Shown piece after piece: positions 50,395-59,099 of a stretch of 64,000 nt of DNA. The notes below the pieces were generated by a model, which did not search any database, was not told the origin of the DNA, and saw only the letters and a program-made list of their open reading frames with translations. This DNA is from Rhodocyclaceae bacterium (GTDB lineage Bacteria > Pseudomonadota > Gammaproteobacteria > Burkholderiales > Rhodocyclaceae), in NCBI GenBank assembly GCA_018261935.1, contig JAGTRP010000003.1, positions 1 through 64,000 of the forward strand. Reading direction: 5' to 3'. Numbering within the stretch: position 1 is the first letter of the stretch; each line of letters starts with the position of its first letter. Made by a program: the position numbers and the translations under genes.

Positions 50395-51708
50395 TTAGGT
50401 GAGTTGAAGCCCGTAATCCATCAGGGCATCCGAGCCCATGGTCATGGAGGGCATGAATTCCTCGACCGCCGCATGGATCGACTTCGACGCCAAACGCCAA
50501 TCGGGAACTTTGGTAAAGGCCGGTGCCTTGTCATGCCGGGCGAGTTTCGCGAGCATGGCTTCCGCCGAGCCTTCGATTTCGGCAACGACGGCCAGGGCCG
50601 CGCCGCATTGATGCTTGAGCCACTTGCAGACCCGGTCGTAATTGGCCTGGACGGTCTTTTGCGTGGTGAGGATGCGTTCCTGCCGCTGGCTGATCCAGGC
50701 AAAGGCCGGATAACTGGCTGCGAGGTATTCACCGGGGCGCAGCAGGACATCAAAGGGGATTTGCCGGTCAACCGACTTGAATTCGACTTCGACCCGGACC
50801 CACTCGGAATTCTTGTCGCCTAGCTGGCGTCCTTTTTCATAGACGCGGCAGTACTTCCCGTTGGCACGGTTGCCAACATACAGAGTACGTCCCTTTCCGT
50901 TAGGGTGCTTCCAGTTACCACGGTGTTCACAATCCGGATTGCGTCCTCCATTGTTGAAGAGTCCGCCGTCAAAATCCCGGTCAGCCCGATCAACGCTATA
51001 GGTTTCACCCGTATAGTCGTCGTGGGCGAGGTCGCAGCGCGTGATACGAGGGCTTTGAGCAGTTTTGAGCCAGTCGTGCAGGCGTTGCTCCCATCCGAAG
51101 GCAGCAGCCGCGCAGCCCTCGCCCGAGAGCATGACCAGCAGGGTATTACGCTGACCGCCATGGCAGACCATGCCCCAGGCATCGCCCAGGACGTAGGACC
51201 GTTTGTAGAAGTTCGCCCCGCTTTCCCGCTGGATCGTGATCCCGAAACCGAAGATTTTTTCGAGTTGGGCCGAGGCTTCGATGATGATTTGCTCGGGGGA
51301 TACGAACTCCGCACCGGGCCATTCGAAGGTCGATTCATGGACGGTGAAATTGATCCAGTCCAAGAAGGCCGACGAGCCGCCCCAGCCGCGACGGGCCGGG
51401 ATTTCCTTGATCTCGCCGCCCTCGAGAACGAGCCGGGCCGCAACCAAGTTGGAACCCATCGAAGTTTCCCCGCCTACGGCCTCTTCAGACTTTCCCCCCC
51501 TGTTAGTAGGGGGGGGGAGCAGAGGCCCGGCTGGTGCCTCGCTCCGCTCGGCATGCAGCCGGGCCTCTGCTTCCGCGATCCCCGACAGGATGGCATCCCG
51601 AATCTGGTCAGCTTTGCGGAAATCATCCGGCGTCATGCGGCCGAGGTCATCCAGATCGGATAACGTCATCCCCTGCCCTGGCCTTCCCTGTTTCGCCTTG
51701 ATTGCCAT
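50395..51708 (-). CDS. Rep_trans-type replication initiator (RstA-like) of element C
   Basis: A 437-residue protein. The core has DWINFTVHES near residue 117, ITRCDLAHDDYTGE (metal or active-site region), the catalytic-Tyr region TLYVGNRANGKYCRVYEKGR followed by WVRVEVEFK. These are the hallmarks of the Rep_trans/RstA family used by CTX-type phages. Start: ATG at 51708; four codons more are possible upstream. It carries a Gly/Pro-rich linker that coincides with a C/G homopolymer hairpin. Confidence 0.82.
   Translation of the reverse strand: MAIKAKQGRPGQGMTLSDLDDLGRMTPDDFRKADQIRDAILSGIAEAEARLHAERSEAPAGPLLPPPTNRGGKSEEAVGGETSMGSNLVAARLVLEGGEIKEIPARRGWGGSSAFLDWINFTVHESTFEWPGAEFVSPEQIIIEASAQLEKIFGFGITIQRESGANFYKRSYVLGDAWGMVCHGGQRNTLLVMLSGEGCAAAAFGWEQRLHDWLKTAQSPRITRCDLAHDDYTGETYSVDRADRDFDGGLFNNGGRNPDCEHRGNWKHPNGKGRTLYVGNRANGKYCRVYEKGRQLGDKNSEWVRVEVEFKSVDRQIPFDVLLRPGEYLAASYPAFAWISQRQERILTTQKTVQANYDRVCKWLKHQCGAALAVVAEIEGSAEAMLAKLARHDKAPAFTKVPDWRLASKSIHAAVEEFMPSMTMGSDALMDYGLQLT
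51494..51515. other. Homopolymer hairpin within the element C replication gene
   Basis: Seven C (51494-51500), TGTTAGTA, then nine G (51509-51517) form a GC-only stem of at least seven pairs within the early part of the initiator gene. It could be the initiator nick site, a translational control point or a slippage hot spot. Confidence 0.4.
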
Positions 51709-51785
51709 AGTCCATCCCATTTATGCCGTTCGACGCTTTGTGCTACCCTCAGCCTGCGCTGAACTAGCTACTGCGCACCAATTTA

Positions 51786-51817
51786 GGTACGGATTAAAGC
51801 CGTACCAATTCGGGTAC
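51786..51817. promoter_or_regulatory. Operator-like inverted repeat before element C regulator
   Basis: GGTACGG (51786-51792) and CCGTACC (51800-51806) form a perfect seven-base inverted repeat with a seven-base spacer, followed by GGGTAC at 51812-51817. Located in the 133-base spacer between the divergent initiator and regulator genes. Different from the element B operators. Confidence 0.6.
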
Positions 51818-51841
51818 GTCAATATGACGAAAGGGATAGAG

Positions 51842-52261
51842 ATGGAATTACGGGATTACATAGAACAGGGAATTCGTACAAAAGGAGGCGTCCAGCAGCT
51901 AGCGGACTATCTCGGCCTCGCCCGCCCTCACGTTTCCAACGCAAAGTCCCACCAGCGCGGGCTTCCAAACGTAGCCGCCGTCAAACTTGCTCGTTTAATC
52001 GGAGCCGACCCGCTGGCCGTTATTGCCGCGTCAGAACTAGCCACCGAGCGCCAGGAGGAAAAGCGCGCTTTCTGGTTCCCTTTTGCCAATCACTCGAATC
52101 TTGCGAAAACAGCGGGAATTGCCCTATTTCTGGCATTTGTCACAAACTTTGTGACACCGACAAGCGCGGAAGCCTCGCCAGTACTGGAAAAGACACCGGG
52201 TCCTAATTTGTATTATGTCAACTCGCGTATTCCGTCGACATCCAAGGCGGCGACATCTTGA
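51842..52261 (+). CDS. HTH repressor-like regulator of element C, crossing dif site 4
   Basis: A 139-residue protein. HTH at residues 15-65 (GVQQLADYLGLARPHVSNAK, SHQRGLPNVAAVKLARLIGA), then a hydrophobic segment (TAGIALFLAFVTNFVT). After residue 120 the frame runs through the dif core (NLYYV) and ends with 14 residues outside the element. An ATG at 51824 would add six residues. Position matches the element B regulator. Confidence 0.78.
   Translation: MELRDYIEQGIRTKGGVQQLADYLGLARPHVSNAKSHQRGLPNVAAVKLARLIGADPLAVIAASELATERQEEKRAFWFPFANHSNLAKTAGIALFLAFVTNFVTPTSAEASPVLEKTPGPNLYYVNSRIPSTSKAATS
52196..52223 (+). other. dif-like site 4 (right end of element C)
   Basis: CCGGGTCCTAA (XerC arm, 5/11), centre TTTGTA, TTATGTCAACT (XerD arm, 9/11). 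A half-site that complements sites 1 and 2, which have only a good XerC arm. It marks the right border of the array. Confidence 0.75.
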
Positions 52262-52336
52262 AAAACCCGGGCAAACCATGGAACATGCCGCCCCCTTCGC
52301 CCATTCGGCGCCAGTCTTTCCCGCAGCAGAGCAACC

Positions 52337-53290
52337 ATGGCCTTTAAAGAAACCGTACCCCAATTCCAGATGATCAATATCACCTTGATCGATCCCGACC
52401 CATCCCATCCTCGTCAGAACATCGATGAGAATTCCCTCAAGGGTTTGGCCAACTCCATCCAGAAGAAAGGCCTCATTCATCCCATCGTAGTCCAGCCGGC
52501 AAGCCCTGATGGGCGGCATACCATTATTGTTGGAGAACGCCGTTGGCGAGCTGCGGTCCTGGCCGGCGAAAAGACCGTTCCTATCTTGATTCGCCCCTGC
52601 GAACCAGACGAGGCCTTGGAGCTGAGGGTCTTTGAAAATCTGGGCCTGGGCATGCGCGTGGCGCTTGAACCCCGGGACATGGCCAATGCCATCCAGACCA
52701 TTGCAGACCGCTTCGAGACACGAGAAGCTGCCGCCGAGCACTTCGGTCGCAATCCTACTTGGCTCAGCCTGGCGACTGCCGCCGCCAATCTCTCCCCCAA
52801 AGTCACAGCCCTTCTCGACTCAGGCAAGATTTCCAGTACGGGCGCGGCTATCCAGTTGGAAAAATTGGCTCAGAAGAACGAGGCCAAAGCCGAGTCGCTG
52901 ATCGACCAGATCGAACAGCTGCCGGAGGGCGAAAAACTGGCAAAAAAGGACGTGGACGTAGCGCTCTCCGAGGAAAGTGGCCGGCGCAGGAAAAAGGAGA
53001 ACGCTGGTTCTGAAGCGCCCCCTGCCCCGCAGGCGGTGGAAGCGGATGACTCATCCCCATCGACCGGGGAGGCGGCTACGGAGCAGTCACAGGATGCTCC
53101 GCCTTGGGAAAACGCACCAACGGCACCAGCCACTCCGGCCCCTGCCCCGCGTCGCCCGGGGGTCAATCCAAGCAAGGTCAAGAAGGTCGCCGAACTCCTG
53201 GGCTTAGGAGAGGGTGACGAGGAGGAAATTCTCGTTAGGCTGATCGACGAATTCCTGGCAATGAAAGGAGAAACGACGCCGCCGTTCTAA
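52337..53290 (+). CDS. ParB-like partition/nuclease-family protein
   Basis: A 317-residue protein with the ParB/Spo0J N-terminal domain (DSHPRQN-like PDPSHPRQNIDENSLKGLAN, GLIHPIVVQP, ERRWRAAVLAGEKTVP) and a KorB-type HTH (TREAAAEHFGRNPTWLSLAT). The C-terminal third is a Pro/Ala/Glu-rich linker and a short helix (VAELLGLGEGDEEEILVRLI). It is not next to a parA, so it is not the chromosomal partition pair. Typical of plasmids or ICEs, with a link to the gene at 53450. Confidence 0.85.
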   Translation: MAFKETVPQFQMINITLIDPDPSHPRQNIDENSLKGLANSIQKKGLIHPIVVQPASPDGRHTIIVGERRWRAAVLAGEKTVPILIRPCEPDEALELRVFENLGLGMRVALEPRDMANAIQTIADRFETREAAAEHFGRNPTWLSLATAAANLSPKVTALLDSGKISSTGAAIQLEKLAQKNEAKAESLIDQIEQLPEGEKLAKKDVDVALSEESGRRRKKENAGSEAPPAPQAVEADDSSPSTGEAATEQSQDAPPWENAPTAPATPAPAPRRPGVNPSKVKKVAELLGLGEGDEEEILVRLIDEFLAMKGETTPPF

Positions 53291-53449
53291 GGCGAGCCCA
53301 TTGCCGCCGTCCGGTATCTGCTTTGGAATTCACAGTCAGCGACGGAATACCCGGGGGACAATTGCCCTGCTCTCGCCGCTTTGAGATTATTCGGCGAAGT
53401 ACCGTTGTCGCGCCCCCTGACGGTACCGGACCTTCCTCTTTGGTGACGC

Positions 53450-54352
53450 ATGAACAAACTGATTGCACAGTTCCAGCGGCTTTATTTCCTTCATGGCCAG
53501 CAATGGCACAGCCCGAAAGGCGACAGCGGTAGCTCAGATTTCTCCCCGGAGGGCGTGCTAACGCCGGAGATCATCACCCAGAGCTTGGCTGGCGAGGTGA
53601 CCGTAGCGCTCAATCTGGTCAGCCAGGACGGCATGGCGAGGACGATGGCGGTCGAGTTCGAAAAATCGACCGATTGGGATCTGGTGGCAAAGCTTTATCA
53701 GGGGGTGCAGGAGGACCTGGATTTGCCCGCCCCTGCCGTGTCGGTTTCAGGGAAGGGCGGATATCGAGTCTGGTTTTCCCTGGTCGAGCCCGTACCTGTA
53801 AGCCACGCCCAGGCGTTCTTGAAAGCACTCCGCCTGAAATATCTGGCCGATATCCCGCCGGCTCGGCTCAACTTCCGCCCCGATATCGGCGAGCCGGCTT
53901 CTCCTGAACAAAGTCTCATCCCCCTGGCGCCCGCCCTTCATATGGCCACGGGAAAATGGTCTGCATTCATCGACCCATCTATGGGAAGCATGTTTGTTGA
54001 CGAGCCATGGCTGGAAATGGCTCCGAATCTGGATAAGCAGGCGGACCTTCTCGCTGGATTCGAAAGCATCAAGGCTGGCGATTTTCAAAGGGTGCTGAAC
54101 CTCGCCCTGGCGCATACCGAGCCGGCCGGCGGTCCTTCTGACCGGCATGCAGGCTTGCAGAGCGAAGTTGCCCACCACCACGGCCCCCATACCAGTCGCG
54201 CCCAGTCACGGCTTGATGTGGGTAGCAATTTCAGCGACCCCAAAAGCTTCCTGCTGGCAGTTATGAACGATCCGTCTGCGAGCGCCGGCCAGAGAATCAA
54301 GGCGGCAAAGGCGCTATTGCCCTATTTCCACTCCATCGCACCTAATAGATGA
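53450..54352 (+). CDS. Unrecognised protein, possibly primase-like
   Basis: A 300-residue protein. VTVALNLVSQDGMARTMAVE, LPAPAVSVSGKGGYRVWFSL and RLKYLADIPPARLNFRPDIG loosely recall archaeo-eukaryotic primase folds seen in mobile elements, but no certain metal motif is seen. The C-terminus is helical (MNDPSASAGQRIKAAKALLP). It lies 159 bases after the ParB-like gene on the same strand; together they may be a remnant of a conjugative element. Confidence 0.5.
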   Translation: MNKLIAQFQRLYFLHGQQWHSPKGDSGSSDFSPEGVLTPEIITQSLAGEVTVALNLVSQDGMARTMAVEFEKSTDWDLVAKLYQGVQEDLDLPAPAVSVSGKGGYRVWFSLVEPVPVSHAQAFLKALRLKYLADIPPARLNFRPDIGEPASPEQSLIPLAPALHMATGKWSAFIDPSMGSMFVDEPWLEMAPNLDKQADLLAGFESIKAGDFQRVLNLALAHTEPAGGPSDRHAGLQSEVAHHHGPHTSRAQSRLDVGSNFSDPKSFLLAVMNDPSASAGQRIKAAKALLPYFHSIAPNR

Positions 54353-54419
54353 CGCCGCCTTCTTGGCGGCTCGGCGTTCGGCCGCGACGGCGGCAAATTG
54401 AATGCCGTCCCGGCGATTC

Positions 54420-54788
54420 TCAAATGGAGTGGCACTCGTTGGCCAGGGGTTTGCTCGTCCGGCCGTCGAGCAGCAGGCCCTTCCAGGGCAGGTCTATCCA
54501 TACCAGACCACTCGACGGGTCTTCGAAGCGAGGCAGCCCCGAGGCGGAAGCGTCTCGTTCGAGCTGGTAGCTCTGGCCGTTCCAGCCAATCCGGATATGG
54601 TGTTTGGCGCTGCCGCGGATTTCACGCTCGACCTCGATACGGATTCCGTTCTCGCAACTGTAAGTACCGCTGGTCAGGCTCAGTTCGAGCTGGCCTTTCG
54701 GGTGGGAAGGCAGGGGTTCAGGCTGGGTCGCGCAAGCCGACAAAAGCAAGGATAAAACAACAAAGCCCGACAGCGAGGGATGGTTCAT
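54420..54788 (-). CDS. MliC/PliC-like lysozyme-inhibitor lipoprotein
   Basis: A 122-residue protein with a lipoprotein signal (LSGFVVLSLLLSAC, lipobox LLSAC) and a C-type-lysozyme-inhibitor-like domain: TYSCENGIRIEVEREIRGSA, YQLERDASASGLPRFEDPSS and a C-terminal Cys. The SASG motif and two cysteines fit MliC. It would protect the envelope against eukaryotic lysozymes. Confidence 0.7.
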   Translation of the reverse strand: MNHPSLSGFVVLSLLLSACATQPEPLPSHPKGQLELSLTSGTYSCENGIRIEVEREIRGSAKHHIRIGWNGQSYQLERDASASGLPRFEDPSSGLVWIDLPWKGLLLDGRTSKPLANECHSI

Positions 54789-54905
54789 TCGGATAGATCC
54801 CCATGGACAACAAGCCTTGTCAGGCTAGACCCATGCTCTCCCGTCGGCGATGGATGACTCTGCGCATTCGTCGGCCAGCGGCCATGTATAAGGCTATGCC
54901 TCCGA

Positions 54906-55403
54906 CTAGGAGGTCGGTTGCTCCAGCAGCCAGCCGGATGAAGAGTAAATATCCCGCAGATGCCGTTGCCTCATGTTGTAGTGAATCTCGGTCCCCACGG
55001 GCACCCCCAGGGCAGGAAGCCCTTCATGTAGTGCGGCTCTGACCAAAGCAAGGTCGCTGACCTCGACGTCGACACGGTGGAACGGGACCGGCCGGGAACC
55101 GTCCGGCGGTATGTTGCCGAGGGACTCGCCCCATCCAAGCACGGAGCCGATGCCCTGCTCGCGCAGGAGCTGGTCGATAGCCTCGTCCCGGGCCAACTCC
55201 TGATCGATGATGCGCTTTGCCTTCGGGATCTTGACGTACACGAATGGAGCCGGCTCAAACCCGTAGGACGACTCCGGACGATCCTCGGCACTGTCGGATG
55301 GTTCGGCGCTGGAATCAGGTCGTCGATGCATGGATGTTGAGAATGCTGAAAGCCCTTGTGAATCGGCAATTAAGATATTCATTGGCGGGGTATTTTCCCT
55401 CAT
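54906..55403 (-). CDS. Unrecognised protein
   Basis: A 165-residue product not recognised. A compact second half (VYVKIPKAKRIIDQELARDE; FHRVDVEVSDLALVRAALHE) looks like a folded alpha/beta domain. The N-terminal 40 residues are charged and low-complexity (SSAEPSDSAEDRPESSYG). Start uncertain: ATGs at 55403, 55382 and 55331. Confidence 0.55.
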   Translation of the reverse strand: MRENTPPMNILIADSQGLSAFSTSMHRRPDSSAEPSDSAEDRPESSYGFEPAPFVYVKIPKAKRIIDQELARDEAIDQLLREQGIGSVLGWGESLGNIPPDGSRPVPFHRVDVEVSDLALVRAALHEGLPALGVPVGTEIHYNMRQRHLRDIYSSSGWLLEQPTS

Positions 55404-55509
55404 TTCTTCCCCACTTGTGGGAAGACTGGGCTCGAAGCCTTGAACTTACCCTCGATGCATATCCATAATCGTGACCTTCCGAAACAACCTCCACCACGGA
55501 ATCCCGATC

Positions 55510-56070
55510 ATGTGGCGACTCGCCGCCCTGTTCCTTTACGCCACCACAAGCCAGGCTGGGGCTTACGATTTTTACGAATGCACGGATCCTGCCGGCGCCG
55601 TCGCCTACTCGGTCACCCCTTGCAGCAAAGGACACAAACAGCAGCGCATCGAGGACAATACGCCGCCCCACTCTCCTCAAGCATTACCGTTCGCCGGTGG
55701 GACGATCAAGCTCCAGCGCGGCCCTTCGGGACATTTCTTTACCACAGTCTCGATCAACGGCACCCCCGTTCGCGCCATGATCGATACCGGTGCTTCCATG
55801 GTCGCCATTTCTGCCGCTACGGCCAGCCGCATCCCCTTGGACCGGCGCAAAGGCCGAACCGGCGTCGCTCATACCGCCAATGGAACCGCCCCGGCCCTCT
55901 ATCTGCCCCTTCAATCGGTGGAGTTGGGCGGCAATACCTATCGCAACATCCCTGGCGCCATCATGACGAGCAGCGACGGCTCCAGTTACGAAGTATTGTT
56001 GGGCATGAGCTATCTGCGGAACTTCGAGATCAACACCGACGGCCAGTTCATGACCTTGCGCCCGAAATAG
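55510..56070 (+). CDS. Secreted retropepsin-like aspartic protease with DUF4124 head
   Basis: A 186-residue protein with a signal peptide (MWRLAALFLYATTSQAGA), a DUF4124-type head (FYECTDPAGAVAYSVTPCSK) and a clan AA retropepsin domain: ATIDTGA-type VRAMIDTGASMVAISA with the catalytic Asp and LLGMSYLRNFEINTDG at the flap end. Such TIGR02281-like proteases are periplasmic in proteobacteria; substrate unknown. The stop abuts the GFA gene on the other strand. Confidence 0.88.
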   Translation: MWRLAALFLYATTSQAGAYDFYECTDPAGAVAYSVTPCSKGHKQQRIEDNTPPHSPQALPFAGGTIKLQRGPSGHFFTTVSINGTPVRAMIDTGASMVAISAATASRIPLDRRKGRTGVAHTANGTAPALYLPLQSVELGGNTYRNIPGAIMTSSDGSSYEVLLGMSYLRNFEINTDGQFMTLRPK

Positions 56071-56568
56071 TCAGGACTCGGGACCTTCCCATAGGCCGTG
56101 CCGCCTGTGCCACTCTTCCAGCGATTCGGCGGGCCATTGCCCGTAGTGGGCATGCCCGTGGCCCCCCGGAACATCGACCCACGGGGCTGCATAGTCCAGT
56201 CCCGCCTCGACGACTTCCGGCGGCTTGGGCAGCGGCGTGTCGATCGCCGAGGCATGGGGATGCACCAATTCCGGCCACCGCGGGTCCCATAGCCAAAGCT
56301 GGCTTCCGCACTTCAGGCAAAAATGCCTCTGGGCCTTGGAGCGCACCGGGCGCTTGCCGGGCTCCCGGATGATGGCCTGGTAGATGCCCAGGTCCCGCCT
56401 ACCCCTGACCCGCAGGGTCCTGAAGTCGCCGCCGAGATTAATGGCGTAGCCGCCGCTGCCTGCCGTCTTGCGGCAGATGGAGCAGTAGCAGTGCATGAAC
56501 GGGACCGGGGATGGGGCTTCCAGGCTGAACCGGACCGCACCGCAATGGCAGGAACCCTCAAGATGCAT
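56071..56568 (-). CDS. GFA-family (CENP-V/GFA) zinc protein
   Basis: A 165-residue protein. Zinc ligands: GSCHCGAVRF at the N-terminus, MHCYCSICRKTAGSG and FCLKCGSQLW. The fold is that of Gfa-type S-(hydroxymethyl)glutathione synthase relatives, but most members lack proven activity. No neighbour suggests a substrate. Confidence 0.9.
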   Translation of the reverse strand: MHLEGSCHCGAVRFSLEAPSPVPFMHCYCSICRKTAGSGGYAINLGGDFRTLRVRGRRDLGIYQAIIREPGKRPVRSKAQRHFCLKCGSQLWLWDPRWPELVHPHASAIDTPLPKPPEVVEAGLDYAAPWVDVPGGHGHAHYGQWPAESLEEWHRRHGLWEGPES

Positions 56569-56755
56569 CTCGCCTCCCGAAGCGCGGGGGAATCAGTGGG
56601 CTAGGTCCCGCCCGGACCATGAAAGTTCCCGGGCCTCCCGATATCCCCGGAACTGACCCGGTTCAATCAACAGCCCGATCTTGATTGACGAAACCTGTAC
56701 GGGCCCCAAACCGGGCAGTGCTAATCTGTCCCCATCGCCACCCCATGACTGCATC

Positions 56756-57370
56756 ATGAACGACGTCACTGCAGCAGAGCCCATCCGGGCCCGCCTCATC
56801 AAAGCAGCGCTGGATTGTTTCCTCGCCGATGACTACCACCGGGTCACCACCCGCCTGATCGCCGAGAAAGCGGGAGCCAATGTCTCGATGATCCGCTACT
56901 ACTTCGGCAACAAGGAAGGGCTCTACGAGGAAATGATCCGCGAAACCCTCAACCCCTTGCTGGCCGCCCTGGACGGGCCGATGCTGGCGTCGGTCGAAGG
57001 CTTTTCCGGTTTCCTGCGCCTCTATTACGACGCCATGGTGTCGCGGCCCGAATTTCCCAAACTGATCCTCAAGGTGCTGGCCCTGAGCCAGGGCCCGGGC
57101 CGGCGCTTCATCCAGCAACTGCTGGAGCGCGGCCGTACCCGGGGCGCACGCAAGGTGGAGGACCTCAAGGCCGAAGGCCAGATCGCATCGGGCATCGACC
57201 CCGATATCCTGCGGCTGGCTTTCGTCAGCCTGGCGATGACGCCGATGCTGCTGAAGGACATTTTCGAGGAGCAGATGGGGCGTCCCATGGACAGTCCCTT
57301 CCTGGAAAGACTGGCCGCCTTCAACGGCCATCTCTTCGCGGCGGGATTGACGCCCGCCGGTTCGCAATGA
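56756..57370 (+). CDS. TetR-family transcriptional regulator
   Basis: A 204-residue protein with an N-terminal TetR HTH (IRARLIKAALDCFLADDYHR; TTRLIAEKAGANVSMIRYYF then GNKEGLYEEMI) and a ligand domain of helices (GFSGFLRLYYDAMVSRPEFP). The stop overlaps the methyltransferase start (ATGA), so it controls its own operon with the downstream gene. Ligand unknown. Confidence 0.92.
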   Translation: MNDVTAAEPIRARLIKAALDCFLADDYHRVTTRLIAEKAGANVSMIRYYFGNKEGLYEEMIRETLNPLLAALDGPMLASVEGFSGFLRLYYDAMVSRPEFPKLILKVLALSQGPGRRFIQQLLERGRTRGARKVEDLKAEGQIASGIDPDILRLAFVSLAMTPMLLKDIFEEQMGRPMDSPFLERLAAFNGHLFAAGLTPAGSQ

Positions 57371-58503
57371 AGGGGGTCCAGACCATGTCCTATCAAAAGA
57401 ACGTCGGCCCGGTGCGCCGCTTCGCCAAGGCGATGAAGTTCGCCGCCTGGCTCCAGTCCCTCCCCAACAAGCTGACCCCGCCGCCATTCCGGCTCATGCA
57501 GATCGGCTCGGCCTTCTGGCAGTCCCGGGCCCTTTACGTCGCTACCCGGCTGGACATCGCCTCCGTCCTGGGGAACGACGAACTGCCGGCGGAAGACATC
57601 GCCGCCCGCGTCGCAGCCCACCCGGACGCCACCGCGCGCCTGCTGCGCCTCTTGGCAGCCATGGGCATCTTCGAGGAGAGCGGGCCGCGGACCTACCGCA
57701 ACAACAAGCTTTCCAGCTTCCTGCGGGCAGACAACCCGCAGAATGTGCGGGCCATGATCCTCATGCACAACTCGGAAGCCATGAGCCGCCCCTGGTATGA
57801 GCAACTCGAGGGCGGCGTGCGCCAGGGCGAGAGCCCCTTCCGCCTGGCCCATGGCGAGGAGTTGTATGCCTACATGGACCGCCATGCCGATTTCGATGCC
57901 CTGTTCTCCGAGGCCATGGACAGCGTCGAGGCCCTGACCGGCGACAGCTTCGCCACCGATTTCGACTGGAGCCGATTCGAGCGCATCATCGACCTCGGTG
58001 GTTCCCGGGGCGACAAGTCCCTGGCGATCCTGAAACGACACCCACAGCTGACCGCCCTGGTGGTGGACCGCCCCCAGGTGATCGCCCAGGCCAGGCAGCA
58101 TTGGGCCAGCCATGGCTCGAACGGCCTCGAACGGCTGTCCTTCGAGGCCGGCGACCTGCTGGCATCGATCCCGCCGGCCCGCGACGGCAGGGATATCTAC
58201 CTCCTCTCCGCCGTCCTCCACGGCTTCGACGACGACACCTGCATCACTGCCCTGAAGAATGTCGCCAGCGCCAGCGCCAGCGGGGCGAGCGGGGCACCCA
58301 TCGCCCTGCTGGAAATGGTGCTGCCCGAGACCCGCACCGATCTCGCCGGGGCCTCCTTCGACATGCAGATGTTCATGGGCACCCGGGGCCGGGAGCGCAC
58401 CCTCGAGGAATGGAAGTCCCTGTTCGAGCGTAGCGGCCTGGCTCTGCGGGAGGTGGTCGGCCTGCAATCCTTCGGGAACATTCTTGTCCTGCTGCCGGCG
58501 TAA
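57367..58503 (+). CDS. O-methyltransferase (COMT/acetylserotonin-type)
   Basis: A 378-residue enzyme of the Methyltransf_2 type: N-terminal winged-helix dimerisation domain (VATRLDIASVLGNDELPAED, ATARLLRLLAAMGIFEESG), AdoMet motif IIDLGGSRGDKSLAILKRHP, and the catalytic-His region LLSAVLHGFDDDTCITAL. These act on small phenolic or polyketide-like substrates, sometimes on peptides. Translationally coupled to TetR. Confidence 0.88.
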   Translation: MKGVQTMSYQKNVGPVRRFAKAMKFAAWLQSLPNKLTPPPFRLMQIGSAFWQSRALYVATRLDIASVLGNDELPAEDIAARVAAHPDATARLLRLLAAMGIFEESGPRTYRNNKLSSFLRADNPQNVRAMILMHNSEAMSRPWYEQLEGGVRQGESPFRLAHGEELYAYMDRHADFDALFSEAMDSVEALTGDSFATDFDWSRFERIIDLGGSRGDKSLAILKRHPQLTALVVDRPQVIAQARQHWASHGSNGLERLSFEAGDLLASIPPARDGRDIYLLSAVLHGFDDDTCITALKNVASASASGASGAPIALLEMVLPETRTDLAGASFDMQMFMGTRGRERTLEEWKSLFERSGLALREVVGLQSFGNILVLLPA

Positions 58504-58646
58504 GGATAATCCCACCCCGGCGTCATCGCCCCCTACGGAAAAATCATCCTGCCCTGATGCCTCCACCGCCCGGACCCGGGCAATCTGTGGCCTACACGGA
58601 GGCCGGCACCCCGCCGGCGGGACCGAGACAACCACTGGGAGGCAAG

Positions 58647-59099
58647 ATGACTATGGATTTCGTAGCGGCAATGCAGCAGCCCCGGGCTTTGGCCAGTCTG
58701 CTCACCGAATTGCACGATGACGACCCCGTCGCTCGACGCTGGGCCGTCTGCAGCCTGGCAGCATGTCCCGACGCCGCCACGGCCCTGGTGGATCGCCTCA
58801 AATGCGAGGACGACAGCAGCGTGCGGAAGGTGATCCTCTCTGCCCTTACCCGAATGGAGAACGCCATCGCTACGACCTGCCTGGTGGAATGCCTGTGCGG
58901 CGACGACCCGGTCCTGTGCAACGAGGCCATCAAGGCGGTCAAGGAACTCCCGCCGAACAAGATCGCCAACCTGATTCTCATCTGGCTGAGCCAGGACAAC
59001 GCCAGGATCACACCTTCCCATCGGGGGACGCGGGCGCCGATACTTGTCGGCCGCGAACTGCCGCAGCTGGAATCCTGGCGCGAGCTGCCCGCCGGCTAG
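58647..59099 (+). CDS. HEAT-repeat-like protein
   Basis: A 150-residue helical protein with HEAT-like pairs (DDDPVARRWAVCSLAACPDA; CEDDSSVRKVILSALTRMEN; CGDDPVLCNEAIKAVKELPP), similar to the short HEAT proteins that serve as binding scaffolds in modification and lyase systems. GGAGGCAAG precedes the ATG. It converges with the ATP-grasp-SET gene (four-base overlap). Confidence 0.75.
   Translation: MTMDFVAAMQQPRALASLLTELHDDDPVARRWAVCSLAACPDAATALVDRLKCEDDSSVRKVILSALTRMENAIATTCLVECLCGDDPVLCNEAIKAVKELPPNKIANLILIWLSQDNARITPSHRGTRAPILVGRELPQLESWRELPAG

Larger units (their letters stand above)
44168..52223. mobile_element. Element C: inovirus (filamentous phage) prophage
   Basis: 8.0 kb between dif sites 3 and 4. 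The minus-strand operon runs Rep_trans-type initiator, SSB, three small genes, two coat paralogues, small membrane protein, pIII-like, DUF2523, Zot. Four extra genes lie at the left end and an HTH regulator at the right end. It shares the DUF2523-Zot junction sequence with element B but its replication module is different. Confidence 0.9.

Noticed and set aside
51770-51790. A fifth dif-like site (ACTGCGCACCAATTT) before the element C regulator
   Set aside because: Only the first eight bases match the XerC arm. The core and XerD arm are absent and the stretch lies inside the operator region.
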